From Cryomorphaceae bacterium (GTDB lineage Bacteria; Bacteroidota; Bacteroidia; Flavobacteriales; BACL11): a stretch of 18,283 nucleotides of DNA. Positions 1 to 6,378 of this stretch are shown here, in pieces (position 1 is the stretch's first letter; the number at the start of each line of letters is the position of its first letter). The notes below the pieces were generated by a model that saw only the letters and a program-made list of their open reading frames with translations, did no database searches and was not told the origin of the DNA. The translations under genes and the position numbers were made by a program. The stretch spans positions 1 through 18,283 of the forward strand of contig CATIQX010000193.1 of assembly GCA_949531795.1 (NCBI GenBank), written 5' to 3'.

Positions 1-1
1 A

Positions 2-997
2 TCTTATTCAGGTACATCTAATCCAACTATTGTAGCTGCTTATTCCGCAACAAACGTAATTGATTCAATGGTTGTTGCAGCAAATCCACCATTGTCTCCA
101 GTTATTGGTGCTTATGAGGTTTCAATATGGGCAGAGTCTGATTCTTTAGGTTTAATTACTACAACATCCGATACTCTTCTTAGGGGAATAGAAATAAGTG
201 ATTATATTTATGCAAAAGATAATGGAACAAATATTAACGGAAGCTCTGACGATAATTGGATTGTTGGCGGTCCTGGAGATCAATGGCATTTCACTACTAG
301 GTTTGAAATGTATGCTGATGAATCTTTATATGCTCTTAGGGCTTACATATCAGATGAGTCAGTTGTTGGAGCTGAGATTAAAGCTGTAGTTTATGAATTA
401 GATACAACTATTTCCAATGCAGATGGTGGTGTAATACTACTAAATGAATCAGATAATTATGCAATAACAGCTCAAGATTTAGGAGCTTGGGTAGATATTG
501 TTTTTGCTGACCCAGTTGATCTCTATAGTGGATATGCTTATGAAGTTGGTGTAGCTGGATTTGTTCATCCAACTGACAGTGCTTTTATTGGTACTTCTGG
601 TCAATCAATGTATAATGGTGAACATAGTTTATTTGATGAATTTGGTCTTAATCCTAATGATGTGGCCAATCAAGGGCTTCCAACTTGGTATTATCTTACT
701 AGAACTCCAATGGTTCGAATGAATTTTGATCCAGGAAATGCTAATTCTGTTGCTGATATGAAGCAAACTATTTTCACTACTTACCCTAACCCATCAAATG
801 GAATATTTATTATTGAATTAGGACAAGTAGCTAAATATAATGTGTTAGTAAGTAATGTGTTAGGTCAAATAGTTTTTTCTGCGACTATAAATGAAATGAG
901 TACTACTATTGATTTATCAAGTTTTGATAAAGGAATTTATACTGTTGAATTGAAAAATGAAAAAGAAGTTTATACTGAGAAGGTAATCGTAGAATAA
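2..997 (+). CDS. T9SS type A sorting-domain secreted protein (5' truncated)
   Basis: This is the C-terminal 331 residues of a secreted protein. The reading frame is open to the left window edge, so the true start lies outside; an internal ATG at 68 has no reason to be the start. The last ~72 residues form a typical Por secretion-system tail: a YPNPSNGIF opening, a central VSNVLGQIVF strand, LSSFDKGIYTVEL, and a final EKVIVE. In Bacteroidota this domain directs export across the outer membrane by the type IX secretion system and is usually removed afterwards. The upstream ~250 residues are rich in Gly, Asn, Asp, Ser and aromatic residues and look like beta-sandwich repeats. I recognise no catalytic motif, so the role (adhesin, enzyme accessory part, surface protein) is unknown. 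A strong terminator follows 20 nt after the stop. The sorting-domain call is firm; the function is unassigned. Confidence 0.9.
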   Translation, partial: SYSGTSNPTIVAAYSATNVIDSMVVAANPPLSPVIGAYEVSIWAESDSLGLITTTSDTLLRGIEISDYIYAKDNGTNINGSSDDNWIVGGPGDQWHFTTRFEMYADESLYALRAYISDESVVGAEIKAVVYELDTTISNADGGVILLNESDNYAITAQDLGAWVDIVFADPVDLYSGYAYEVGVAGFVHPTDSAFIGTSGQSMYNGEHSLFDEFGLNPNDVANQGLPTWYYLTRTPMVRMNFDPGNANSVADMKQTIFTTYPNPSNGIFIIELGQVAKYNVLVSNVLGQIVFSATINEMSTTIDLSSFDKGIYTVELKNEKEVYTEKVIVE

Positions 998-1017
998 ATT
1001 TTTTTCTTGCAAAAATA

Positions 1018-1049
1018 AAAAAGCCCCACTCGTTTGAGTGGGGCTTTTT
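1018..1049. terminator. Bidirectional intrinsic terminator
   Basis: A perfect 14-bp inverted repeat (AAAAAGCCCCACTC / GAGTGGGGCTTTTT) has a 4-nt GTTT loop. It has an A-tract on the left and a T-tract on the right, so it reads as an intrinsic terminator on both strands. It lies between the 3' end of the T9SS-domain gene (stop at 997, + strand) and the 3' end of tRNA-Phe (1057, - strand), and probably ends both converging transcripts. Confidence 0.93.
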
Positions 1050-1056
1050 GTTTAAG

Positions 1057-1129
1057 TGGCGCTACCAAGATTCGAACTAGGGACACATGGATTTTCAGTC
1101 CATTGCTCTACCAACTGAGCTATAGCGCC
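1057..1129 (-). tRNA. tRNA-Phe (GAA anticodon)
   Basis: Read on the minus strand, this folds as a 73-nt cloverleaf. The acceptor stem is GGCGCTA / TAGCGCC with discriminator A. The D arm is GCTC-AGTTGGTA-GAGC. The anticodon arm is ATGGA-CTGAAAA-TCCAT with anticodon GAA, which reads Phe codons. The variable loop is GTGTC and the T arm is CCTAG-TTCGAAT-CTTGG. CCA is not encoded; the next bases are CTT, so CCA must be added after transcription. The middle pair of the T stem (51-63) is a U-U mismatch in an otherwise canonical tRNA. It stands alone, between a bidirectional terminator on its 3' side and a -7 promoter box on its 5' side. Confidence 0.96.
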
Positions 1130-1144
1130 AACTATTTAGGGTTG

Positions 1145-1152
1145 CAAATTTA
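1145..1152 (-). promoter_or_regulatory. Bacteroidota -7 box for tRNA-Phe
   Basis: TAAATTTG on the minus strand matches the Bacteroidota sigma-A -7 consensus TAnnTTTG exactly. It sits 15 nt upstream of the first tRNA base, leaving a short leader of roughly ten nucleotides. No TTG -33 element is visible at the usual 19-21 nt spacing, so the upstream half is weak or absent. Confidence 0.5.
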
Positions 1153-1212
1153 ATTGTTTTTTTAATTTAGAGAAATATTTTGAGCAAATCATCATAGTGA
1201 ATTGTAATTTTA

Positions 1213-1220
1213 TATTTTTG
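1213..1220 (+). promoter_or_regulatory. Bacteroidota -7 box for the coaX cluster
   Basis: TATTTTTG fits the TAnnTTTG consensus and lies 17 nt before the TTG start of coaX. The expected transcript would carry only about ten untranslated bases. It diverges from the tRNA-Phe promoter in the same 108-nt gap. No convincing -33 TTG is seen at the right distance, and the region is AT-rich, so a chance match is possible. Confidence 0.4.
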
Positions 1221-1237
1221 ACAAAAATTTACATTCG

Positions 1238-1954
1238 TTGAAACTTATAATTGACATAGGAAATACAGCAGTTAAAGCTGCCTTATTCGAAGCTAAACAG
1301 CTGATTACCTCTACTGTTTTTAATGATTGTACTCTGCAAAACATACTTGTTTTTATAGGAAAGCAAACTATTTCAGAGACTATTATCTCTTCTGTTAAGT
1401 TAGTAGACTCTGATCTTAAACAAATAATTCAATATTTTGATGCTCATCTTTTAAATGAAAGCACTCTTTTGCCAATCACAATTGATTATGAAACACCTAG
1501 TACTTTAGGTAAAGATAGAATTGCTGCTCTTGTTGGGGCATCTTTTTTATTTCCAAATCAAGATATTTTGGTGTTGGATGCAGGTACTTGTCTGACTATT
1601 GATTTTATTAATAAAAGAAAAATATATAAGGGAGGTAGGATTTCTCTAGGAATAGCAATGAGGTACAAGGCACTTAATCAGTTTACAAGTAATTTGCCCT
1701 TGTGTGAATTTTCTGATAGTAGCATGATTATGGGTTATGATACGAGCTCATCAATTATAAGTGGTGTACAACAAGGAATATTAGCGGAAGTACGGGAAAT
1801 TATTAATATTTATAAAATGGAAAATAAAGATACTATAATTATCGTTACAGGTGGGGATTGTTTTTTCTTTGAAACTGAATTAAAAAGTAGCATATTTGCA
1901 TATCCTTTTTTAATAATGGAAGGATTAAATGAAATTTTAGATTATAATGAATAA
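1238..1954 (+). CDS. coaX: Type III pantothenate kinase
   Basis: CoaX phosphorylates pantothenate with ATP, the first step of coenzyme A synthesis, in the cytoplasm. The 238 residues show the family's ASKHA-fold motifs in order: DIGNT at 6-10 (phosphate binding), GKDR at 91-94 (family active-site Asp), DAGT at 114-117, a GG-rich loop at 132-138 followed by MRYKAL, and TGGD at 204-207. Length is normal or slightly short for the family. The start is TTG at 1238: translation from there gives the canonical MKLIIDIGNT N-terminus and no upstream ATG fits. No Shine-Dalgarno is visible. The GG loop reads GGRISLG where relatives, as I recall them, have GGxIxPG, so a usual Pro is Leu. The stop overlaps the next start by 8 nt, implying co-expression. 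Confidence 0.93.
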   Translation: MKLIIDIGNTAVKAALFEAKQLITSTVFNDCTLQNILVFIGKQTISETIISSVKLVDSDLKQIIQYFDAHLLNESTLLPITIDYETPSTLGKDRIAALVGASFLFPNQDILVLDAGTCLTIDFINKRKIYKGGRISLGIAMRYKALNQFTSNLPLCEFSDSSMIMGYDTSSSIISGVQQGILAEVREIINIYKMENKDTIIIVTGGDCFFFETELKSSIFAYPFLIMEGLNEILDYNE

Positions 1955-3197
1955 ATTAAAAAAATTAGCTCTAGTTATCTTTGTATTTTGCGGATTGAGT
2001 GCAGTAGCGCAATTAGGAACAAGCTCCCCATACTCTCGTTTTGGATTAGGAGATTTGCAAGGAAATATATTTCCAGTATATAATGCTTTGGGTGGTGGAG
2101 TTACTGCCCTTAGTAGCACTACTAGTGTTAATTCATCAAATCCTGCAAGTTATACTTCTTTCAAATCAAATTCTTTTTTGTTCTCAACTGGGGGATTACA
2201 CAAAACAACTCTCATTCAGAATTTAACCGATAAGCAGGTTGCTAATAATTCTGCTTTTAGTCACATGACAATCGCTTTTCCTATTAGTAGTAAGTTGGGA
2301 GCAAGTATTGGAATGTTACCTTTTAGTAATATTGGTTACACATTAAATGCAAGAGATACATTAGTAAATGCTAATATGATTTATACAGGAGATGGAGGTT
2401 TGAGTAAAGTGTATTTTGGAGGAGCATACGAACCTTTCAAAGGATTTTCTTTAGGAATGAATGCATCTTATTTGTTTGGGGGCTTAAATAGAAGAAAGAA
2501 ACTTGATTATGATGATGAATCTTTTTTTGATTCTCGTTCAAATTCTAGCATAAACTTAAAAGGATATTACTATGAGTTTGGGTTAATGTATAAAATGGAA
2601 TTAGTGAATGAGAAGGTATTGTCCTTTGGCTTAACTGCTAATAATAATTCAAGCCTGCGAGCAAAGCGAACAAATATTGTGGAAACTATTTCGGGAACAA
2701 ATGAAACAGTAAAGGACACCACTAGTAATATAGTGGAATGGGGAGAAGTTAATCTCCCGAAGTATATTAGTACTGGTTTAATGTATCGTGATGGTGAAAA
2801 GTGGCTTTTGATAGCAGATTATAGTATTCAAAATTGGGCTGACTATACTTTATTAGGTGAGAGTGATGACTTAAGTAATAGTATGCGTCTTTCTGCTGGA
2901 TTACAGTATACTCCAGAATTTAATTCAGTTACTAAATATTACAAAAGAATGCAGTATCGTTTAGGAGCAAATTATAGTAATACTCCTCTAACTTTAAATG
3001 ATACTCAATTAAAAGAAATGAGCGTAAGTTTTGGTTTTGGTATTCCTGTCAAAAAATCAAGAACAAAATATGATATTTCTCTTACTTTGGGACAAAGAGG
3101 GACAACTGATAATAATTTAATTAAAGAACAATTTATAAAGTTTGGTCTAAGCGTGTCTTATGACGGAATTTGGTTCGTAAAAAGAAAATATGATTAA
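1947..3197 (+). CDS. Predicted outer-membrane beta-barrel protein, uncharacterised
   Basis: A 416-residue exported protein. Residues 1-21 form a signal peptide (KLKK basic start, hydrophobic core, SAVA|Q cleavage). The mature part opens with SSPYSRFGLGDL and continues with NALGGG and NSSNPASY, an N-terminal pattern resembling FadL/PorV-like barrels of Bacteroidota. Alternating hydrophobic/polar strands with many Gly, Asn and aromatic residues follow. The C-terminus (GIWFVKRKYD) is compatible with a closing strand. I know this family only as a conserved hypothetical outer-membrane protein found near coaX and lptC in Bacteroidota. The start at 1947 lies inside the end of coaX (overlap ATGAATAA) and gives the signal peptide directly. 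Its stop overlaps the TPR gene by 8 nt, tying the two together. Substrate or partner is unknown; the barrel call is an inference from composition and context. Confidence 0.8.
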   Translation: MNKLKKLALVIFVFCGLSAVAQLGTSSPYSRFGLGDLQGNIFPVYNALGGGVTALSSTTSVNSSNPASYTSFKSNSFLFSTGGLHKTTLIQNLTDKQVANNSAFSHMTIAFPISSKLGASIGMLPFSNIGYTLNARDTLVNANMIYTGDGGLSKVYFGGAYEPFKGFSLGMNASYLFGGLNRRKKLDYDDESFFDSRSNSSINLKGYYYEFGLMYKMELVNEKVLSFGLTANNNSSLRAKRTNIVETISGTNETVKDTTSNIVEWGEVNLPKYISTGLMYRDGEKWLLIADYSIQNWADYTLLGESDDLSNSMRLSAGLQYTPEFNSVTKYYKRMQYRLGANYSNTPLTLNDTQLKEMSVSFGFGIPVKKSRTKYDISLTLGQRGTTDNNLIKEQFIKFGLSVSYDGIWFVKRKYD

Positions 3198-4488
3198 TAA
3201 GATGATGAAAATAAATTTTGTTTTAGTAGCAATTTTTTTAACTAGTTTTAGTTCTAATGCTCAATCCAAATTTGGAATGGACAGTGTTGCGTGTATTGAA
3301 AACCTTTCGTTATTTAGAGAGTATTATAAGCAAAAGAACTATGTAGATGCTTTAATTCCTTGGCGTTGGACTTTTAATAATTGTCCTAAGTCAAGTGGCA
3401 ATATCTATAAAAATGGCCCTAAGATTTTTAAGGAGAGAATAAAGATTGATAAAGAAAATAAGTCAGCATATGTGGATACCATAATGATGATTTTTGACCA
3501 AAGAATTAAGTATTTTGGAAAAGAGGGTTATGTTTTGGGTTTAAAAGGTTATGAACTAGTGATTTCAGATAAAAAAAGAAGCGCTGAAGCTTTATCTATT
3601 TTGGATAAGTCAATAAATTTAGATGGCAATAATTCAGATTTCAGAGCAGTCTATGGTTATATTAAAGCAATGGTAAACTTGGAGAAACTTGGAGAAAAAT
3701 CAAAGCAAGATGTTTTGGAGGCTTACGCTCGAATTTCTGACATTATTGATTATAATGTCGTTAATGAGTCTAAAGTAACTAAGTATTTCATTCAGTATGC
3801 TGAAAAGATTGAAAATCTTTTTACTCCTTATGCTAATTGTGAGGATTTAGTATTTCTTTTTTCTGCAAAATTTGATCCTACAACAGAGGATATTTCTTTT
3901 TTAAAACGAGTTACAAAAGTATTAGAAAATAAGAATTGTACATCTGAAAAATTATTTTTTGATGCTTCTAGCAGGCTGTATCAGTTAGATCCCTCTGCAT
4001 CTTCAGCTGATAAAATGGCGAAAATGAGTATTGCAAAGGGAAAATATTCTGATGCTATTGAGTTTGCTAAAAAAGCAACTGAAATGGAAGAGGTAGACAA
4101 TCAAAGAGCTATATACTACTTAGGTTTAGCAGATGCTTATCGTAATGCAGGTTCTTTTCTCTTAGCAAGAAATGCTGTTTATAGTGCATTAGAACTTAGA
4201 AATGGTTGGGGTGAAGCATATTTAAATTTAGGAAATATTTATATTTCAGGTGCTAAAATATGTGATGGTGACTTTGAAAAATCAACAGTTTATTGGGTCG
4301 CAGTTGATTCATTTAGCAGAGCACTTGCTGATAAGGATACTAAATCGAGAGCAAGTAAGAGTATTAATACCTATTCAAAATATTTCCCAACTAAGGAAAC
4401 TTGTTTCTTTAATGGAGTAGAAGCTGGAAAATCACACACTATTGGTTGCTGGATTAATAAAGCCACTACAGCCCGTACAAGTGACTAA
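3190..4488 (+). CDS. Periplasmic TPR protein with conserved cysteines
   Basis: A 432-residue exported protein. The signal peptide ends near residue 24 (SSNA|QS). Residues ~265-350 form recognisable tetratricopeptide-type helical hairpins, for example the KGKYSDAIEFAKKAT stretch and the following GLADAYRNAGSFLLARNAV and GEAYLNLGNIYI. Seven Cys lie at 35, 65, 217, 250, 358, 405 and 420; all but none of them fall in the signal peptide, so all seven are in the mature protein and may form periplasmic disulfides. The C-terminus carries a GCWINKATTAR segment that I recognise from a widespread Bacteroidota TPR family of unknown function. The start at 3190 overlaps the upstream OMP stop (ATGATTAA); ATGs at 3202 and 3205 would also leave a signal peptide. 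lptC follows 9 nt after the stop. A scaffold role in envelope assembly is plausible but unproven. Confidence 0.83.
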   Translation: MINKMMKINFVLVAIFLTSFSSNAQSKFGMDSVACIENLSLFREYYKQKNYVDALIPWRWTFNNCPKSSGNIYKNGPKIFKERIKIDKENKSAYVDTIMMIFDQRIKYFGKEGYVLGLKGYELVISDKKRSAEALSILDKSINLDGNNSDFRAVYGYIKAMVNLEKLGEKSKQDVLEAYARISDIIDYNVVNESKVTKYFIQYAEKIENLFTPYANCEDLVFLFSAKFDPTTEDISFLKRVTKVLENKNCTSEKLFFDASSRLYQLDPSASSADKMAKMSIAKGKYSDAIEFAKKATEMEEVDNQRAIYYLGLADAYRNAGSFLLARNAVYSALELRNGWGEAYLNLGNIYISGAKICDGDFEKSTVYWVAVDSFSRALADKDTKSRASKSINTYSKYFPTKETCFFNGVEAGKSHTIGCWINKATTARTSD

Positions 4489-4497
4489 ACGAAAATT

Positions 4498-5031
4498 ATG
4501 CGTTTATTTCTTATCTTTTTAATTTTAATGAATTCATGCACTAATGATCCTAAATTAGTACAAGAGTTTGTTAGTGATAAACAGCAGCCTATTGAGCACA
4601 TTAAAGGGGCGCAACTTCTCCATACGGAAAATGGTAAGGTAAAAGTTAGAGTGCTAGCTAATAGTATTGAGCGTTTTCAAGATATTCAACCCGCATTAAT
4701 TTTCCCTAATCAATTGGAGGTTTATTTCTATAATGACTCTTCTCAATTGCAATCAACACTCATTGCTGATTATGCTTCAATAGATGAGGAAAAAAAAATT
4801 ATGTTAGCAAAAAATAATGTAATACTAATTAGTATTGATGATAAAAAACTGGAGACGGATGAGTTGGTTTGGGATGAAAAAAAAAACAAAATATATACTG
4901 ATAAGAAAGTGAAAATTACAACTGGTAAAGAAGTTGTCTTTGGTGAAGGGTTTACTTCTACTATTGACTTTAAAGAATATTCAATTACTAAAGTTCACGG
5001 AACTTTTGATTTCACAACTCAAACAGATTAA
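4498..5031 (+). CDS. lptC: LPS export ABC transporter periplasmic protein LptC
   Basis: LptC bridges the inner-membrane LptBFG transporter to LptA in the periplasm and passes lipopolysaccharide toward the outer membrane. This 177-residue protein is close to the usual family length. The N-terminus is a short hydrophobic segment ending in MNSC (Cys14), which looks like a lipobox, so the mature protein is probably a lipoprotein rather than held by an N-terminal helix as in E. coli. The rest shows the repeating beta-jellyroll pattern of OstA/LptC: GKVKVRVLANSIERF, then LEVYFYNDSSQLQSTLIADYA, ITTGKEVVFGEGF, and a final short strand. The sequence is divergent from proteobacterial LptC, and the call rests on this pattern and on its place next to ppiD and a CNNM transporter. 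It is 9 nt from the TPR gene and 20 nt from the next. Confidence 0.82.
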   Translation: MRLFLIFLILMNSCTNDPKLVQEFVSDKQQPIEHIKGAQLLHTENGKVKVRVLANSIERFQDIQPALIFPNQLEVYFYNDSSQLQSTLIADYASIDEEKKIMLAKNNVILISIDDKKLETDELVWDEKKNKIYTDKKVKITTGKEVVFGEGFTSTIDFKEYSITKVHGTFDFTTQTD

Positions 5032-5051
5032 GTTTTAGTATTTTTACGCAC

Positions 5052-6302
5052 ATGCTTGTATCTATCGCTATTTCTACCTTATTTTTCTCTGCTTTTTTCT
5101 CGGGAGTAGAAATTGCATTTATTTCCGCTAATAAGTTAAAGCTAGAACTAGATAAAAATACAGGAAAATTCCCTTCAAATATAATCACTTTTTTTTCCAA
5201 GAACGAATCTGATTTTATAACTACCATGTTGGTGGGGAATAATATAGCTTTAGTAGTTTATGGCATAGTAATGACTCAAATTCTAACACCAGAAATTACG
5301 TATTATTTCAGTTCCGATTTAGCGCTTCTATTTGCGCAAACTATTATTACTACTTTAATAGTTTTAGTAACAGCTGAATTTTTGCCCAAAGCAATTTTCA
5401 GGATTTATCCCAACCAGATCTTAAGGATATTTTCTATCCCCATTTGGTTATTTTTTATTTTTTTTAGACCTGTAGCTTTGCTTATGCTATTTCTTTCTAA
5501 ATTAATATTAAAACATTTGTTAGGGCAAAAAATGGAAGATGGCAAGCAGGTGTTTGGTAAAACAGATTTGGATGAATATCTTAGTAATGTAAAATCAACT
5601 GATGGTGTGGAGGATAGTCGAGTGGAGGTAGAAATGCTGCAAAATGTCTTAGATCTAACTGATAAAAAATTACGTGAATGTATGATTCCAAGAACTAAGC
5701 TAGTAGCTATGGATATTTCTTCACCAATTAATGAAATTAAAAATAGATTTATAGCTACCAAGTTGTCTAAAATCTTAATTTTTAAAGGAAACATTGATAA
5801 AGTAATTGGCTATATTCATTCGTCTGATTTGTTTAGAAATCCACAGAACGTACGTTCAATTCTATTGCCCATTCCTTTTGTGCCAGAAAGTATGTCAGTT
5901 ATGCAATTGCTAAACCAGTTTATTGATAGTAATAAAGGAGTTGCTTTGGTGGTTGATGAGTTTGGTGGTACTTCTGGAATGCTTACTATTGAGGATGTTA
6001 CTGAAGAAATTGTTGGTGAGATTGTTGACGAGCATGATGTAGAAGAGATTACTGATAAAAAATTAGCTAAAAATAAATATCATCTTTTTGCTCTTTTAGA
6101 CATTGAATTGGTTAATAAAAAATATAACCTTACTCTGCCTGAGTCAGATGAATACGAAACTATAGCAGGATTAATTTTGCATCATTTGGAAGAAATTCCT
6201 CAAAAAAATGATGTAATAAAACTTGAAGAATTTCAATTTACTATCATAAAAGTAAATGAGACTGCAATACAAGAAGTGCAATTGAAGGTGTCTACTAGGT
6301 AA
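5052..6302 (+). CDS. CNNM/CorC-HlyC family transporter (DUF21-CBS-CorC)
   Basis: A 416-residue inner-membrane protein with the full family architecture. DUF21/CNNM membrane domain: residues 1-~150, with FFSGVEIAFISANKLK at the start, TAEFLPKAI near 107-115, and about four hydrophobic segments. CBS pair: ~205-325, with MIPRTKLVAMD and FGGTSGMLTIEDVTEEIVGE. C-terminal CorC/HlyC domain: ~335-413. Relatives are linked to Mg2+/divalent-cation efflux (CorC, CNNM), and older annotations call them haemolysins. In Flavobacteria the gliding-motility protein GldE is a paralogue, but it normally sits beside gldD; here the neighbours are lptC and ppiD, so I do not call gldE. The start at 5052 lies 20 nt after lptC and gives the conserved hydrophobic N-terminus at once. 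The transported ion is inferred from the family only. Confidence 0.9.
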   Translation: MLVSIAISTLFFSAFFSGVEIAFISANKLKLELDKNTGKFPSNIITFFSKNESDFITTMLVGNNIALVVYGIVMTQILTPEITYYFSSDLALLFAQTIITTLIVLVTAEFLPKAIFRIYPNQILRIFSIPIWLFFIFFRPVALLMLFLSKLILKHLLGQKMEDGKQVFGKTDLDEYLSNVKSTDGVEDSRVEVEMLQNVLDLTDKKLRECMIPRTKLVAMDISSPINEIKNRFIATKLSKILIFKGNIDKVIGYIHSSDLFRNPQNVRSILLPIPFVPESMSVMQLLNQFIDSNKGVALVVDEFGGTSGMLTIEDVTEEIVGEIVDEHDVEEITDKKLAKNKYHLFALLDIELVNKKYNLTLPESDEYETIAGLILHHLEEIPQKNDVIKLEEFQFTIIKVNETAIQEVQLKVSTR

Positions 6303-6345
6303 AAAATAGGGGGCTTTTCTATTTTCATTTCTTAAATAACAATTG

Positions 6346-6353
6346 TATATTCG
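6346..6353 (+). promoter_or_regulatory. Possible -7 box before ppiD
   Basis: TATATTCG matches TAnnTTTG with one mismatch and lies 25 nt before the ppiD ATG, inside the longest internal gap (76 nt) of the left cluster. No TTG -33 element is seen at the expected spacing. It may allow ppiD to be expressed independently of the genes upstream. Confidence 0.25.
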
Positions 6354-6378
6354 CCAACTTCATTAAAATAAAACAAGA

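Noticed and set aside
3675..3694. Tandem 10-nt direct repeat (AAACTTGGAG twice) inside the TPR gene, considered as a slippage or duplication scar.
   Set aside because: Ten nucleotides would shift the frame if newly duplicated, yet the frame continues normally through a plausible helix (NLEKLGEKS).
5405..5794. Long antisense open frame opposite the CNNM gene, and similar ones opposite purH, mfd, mreB and ppiD.
   Set aside because: They lie wholly inside well-conserved genes, lack recognisable domains and show the composition expected of frame shadows.
6303..6325. AAAATAG / CTATTTT inverted repeat with a 9-nt loop after the CNNM gene, as a possible terminator.
   Set aside because: The stem has only one G-C pair, the loop is large and no T-run follows the right arm; it could be chance in AT-rich DNA.
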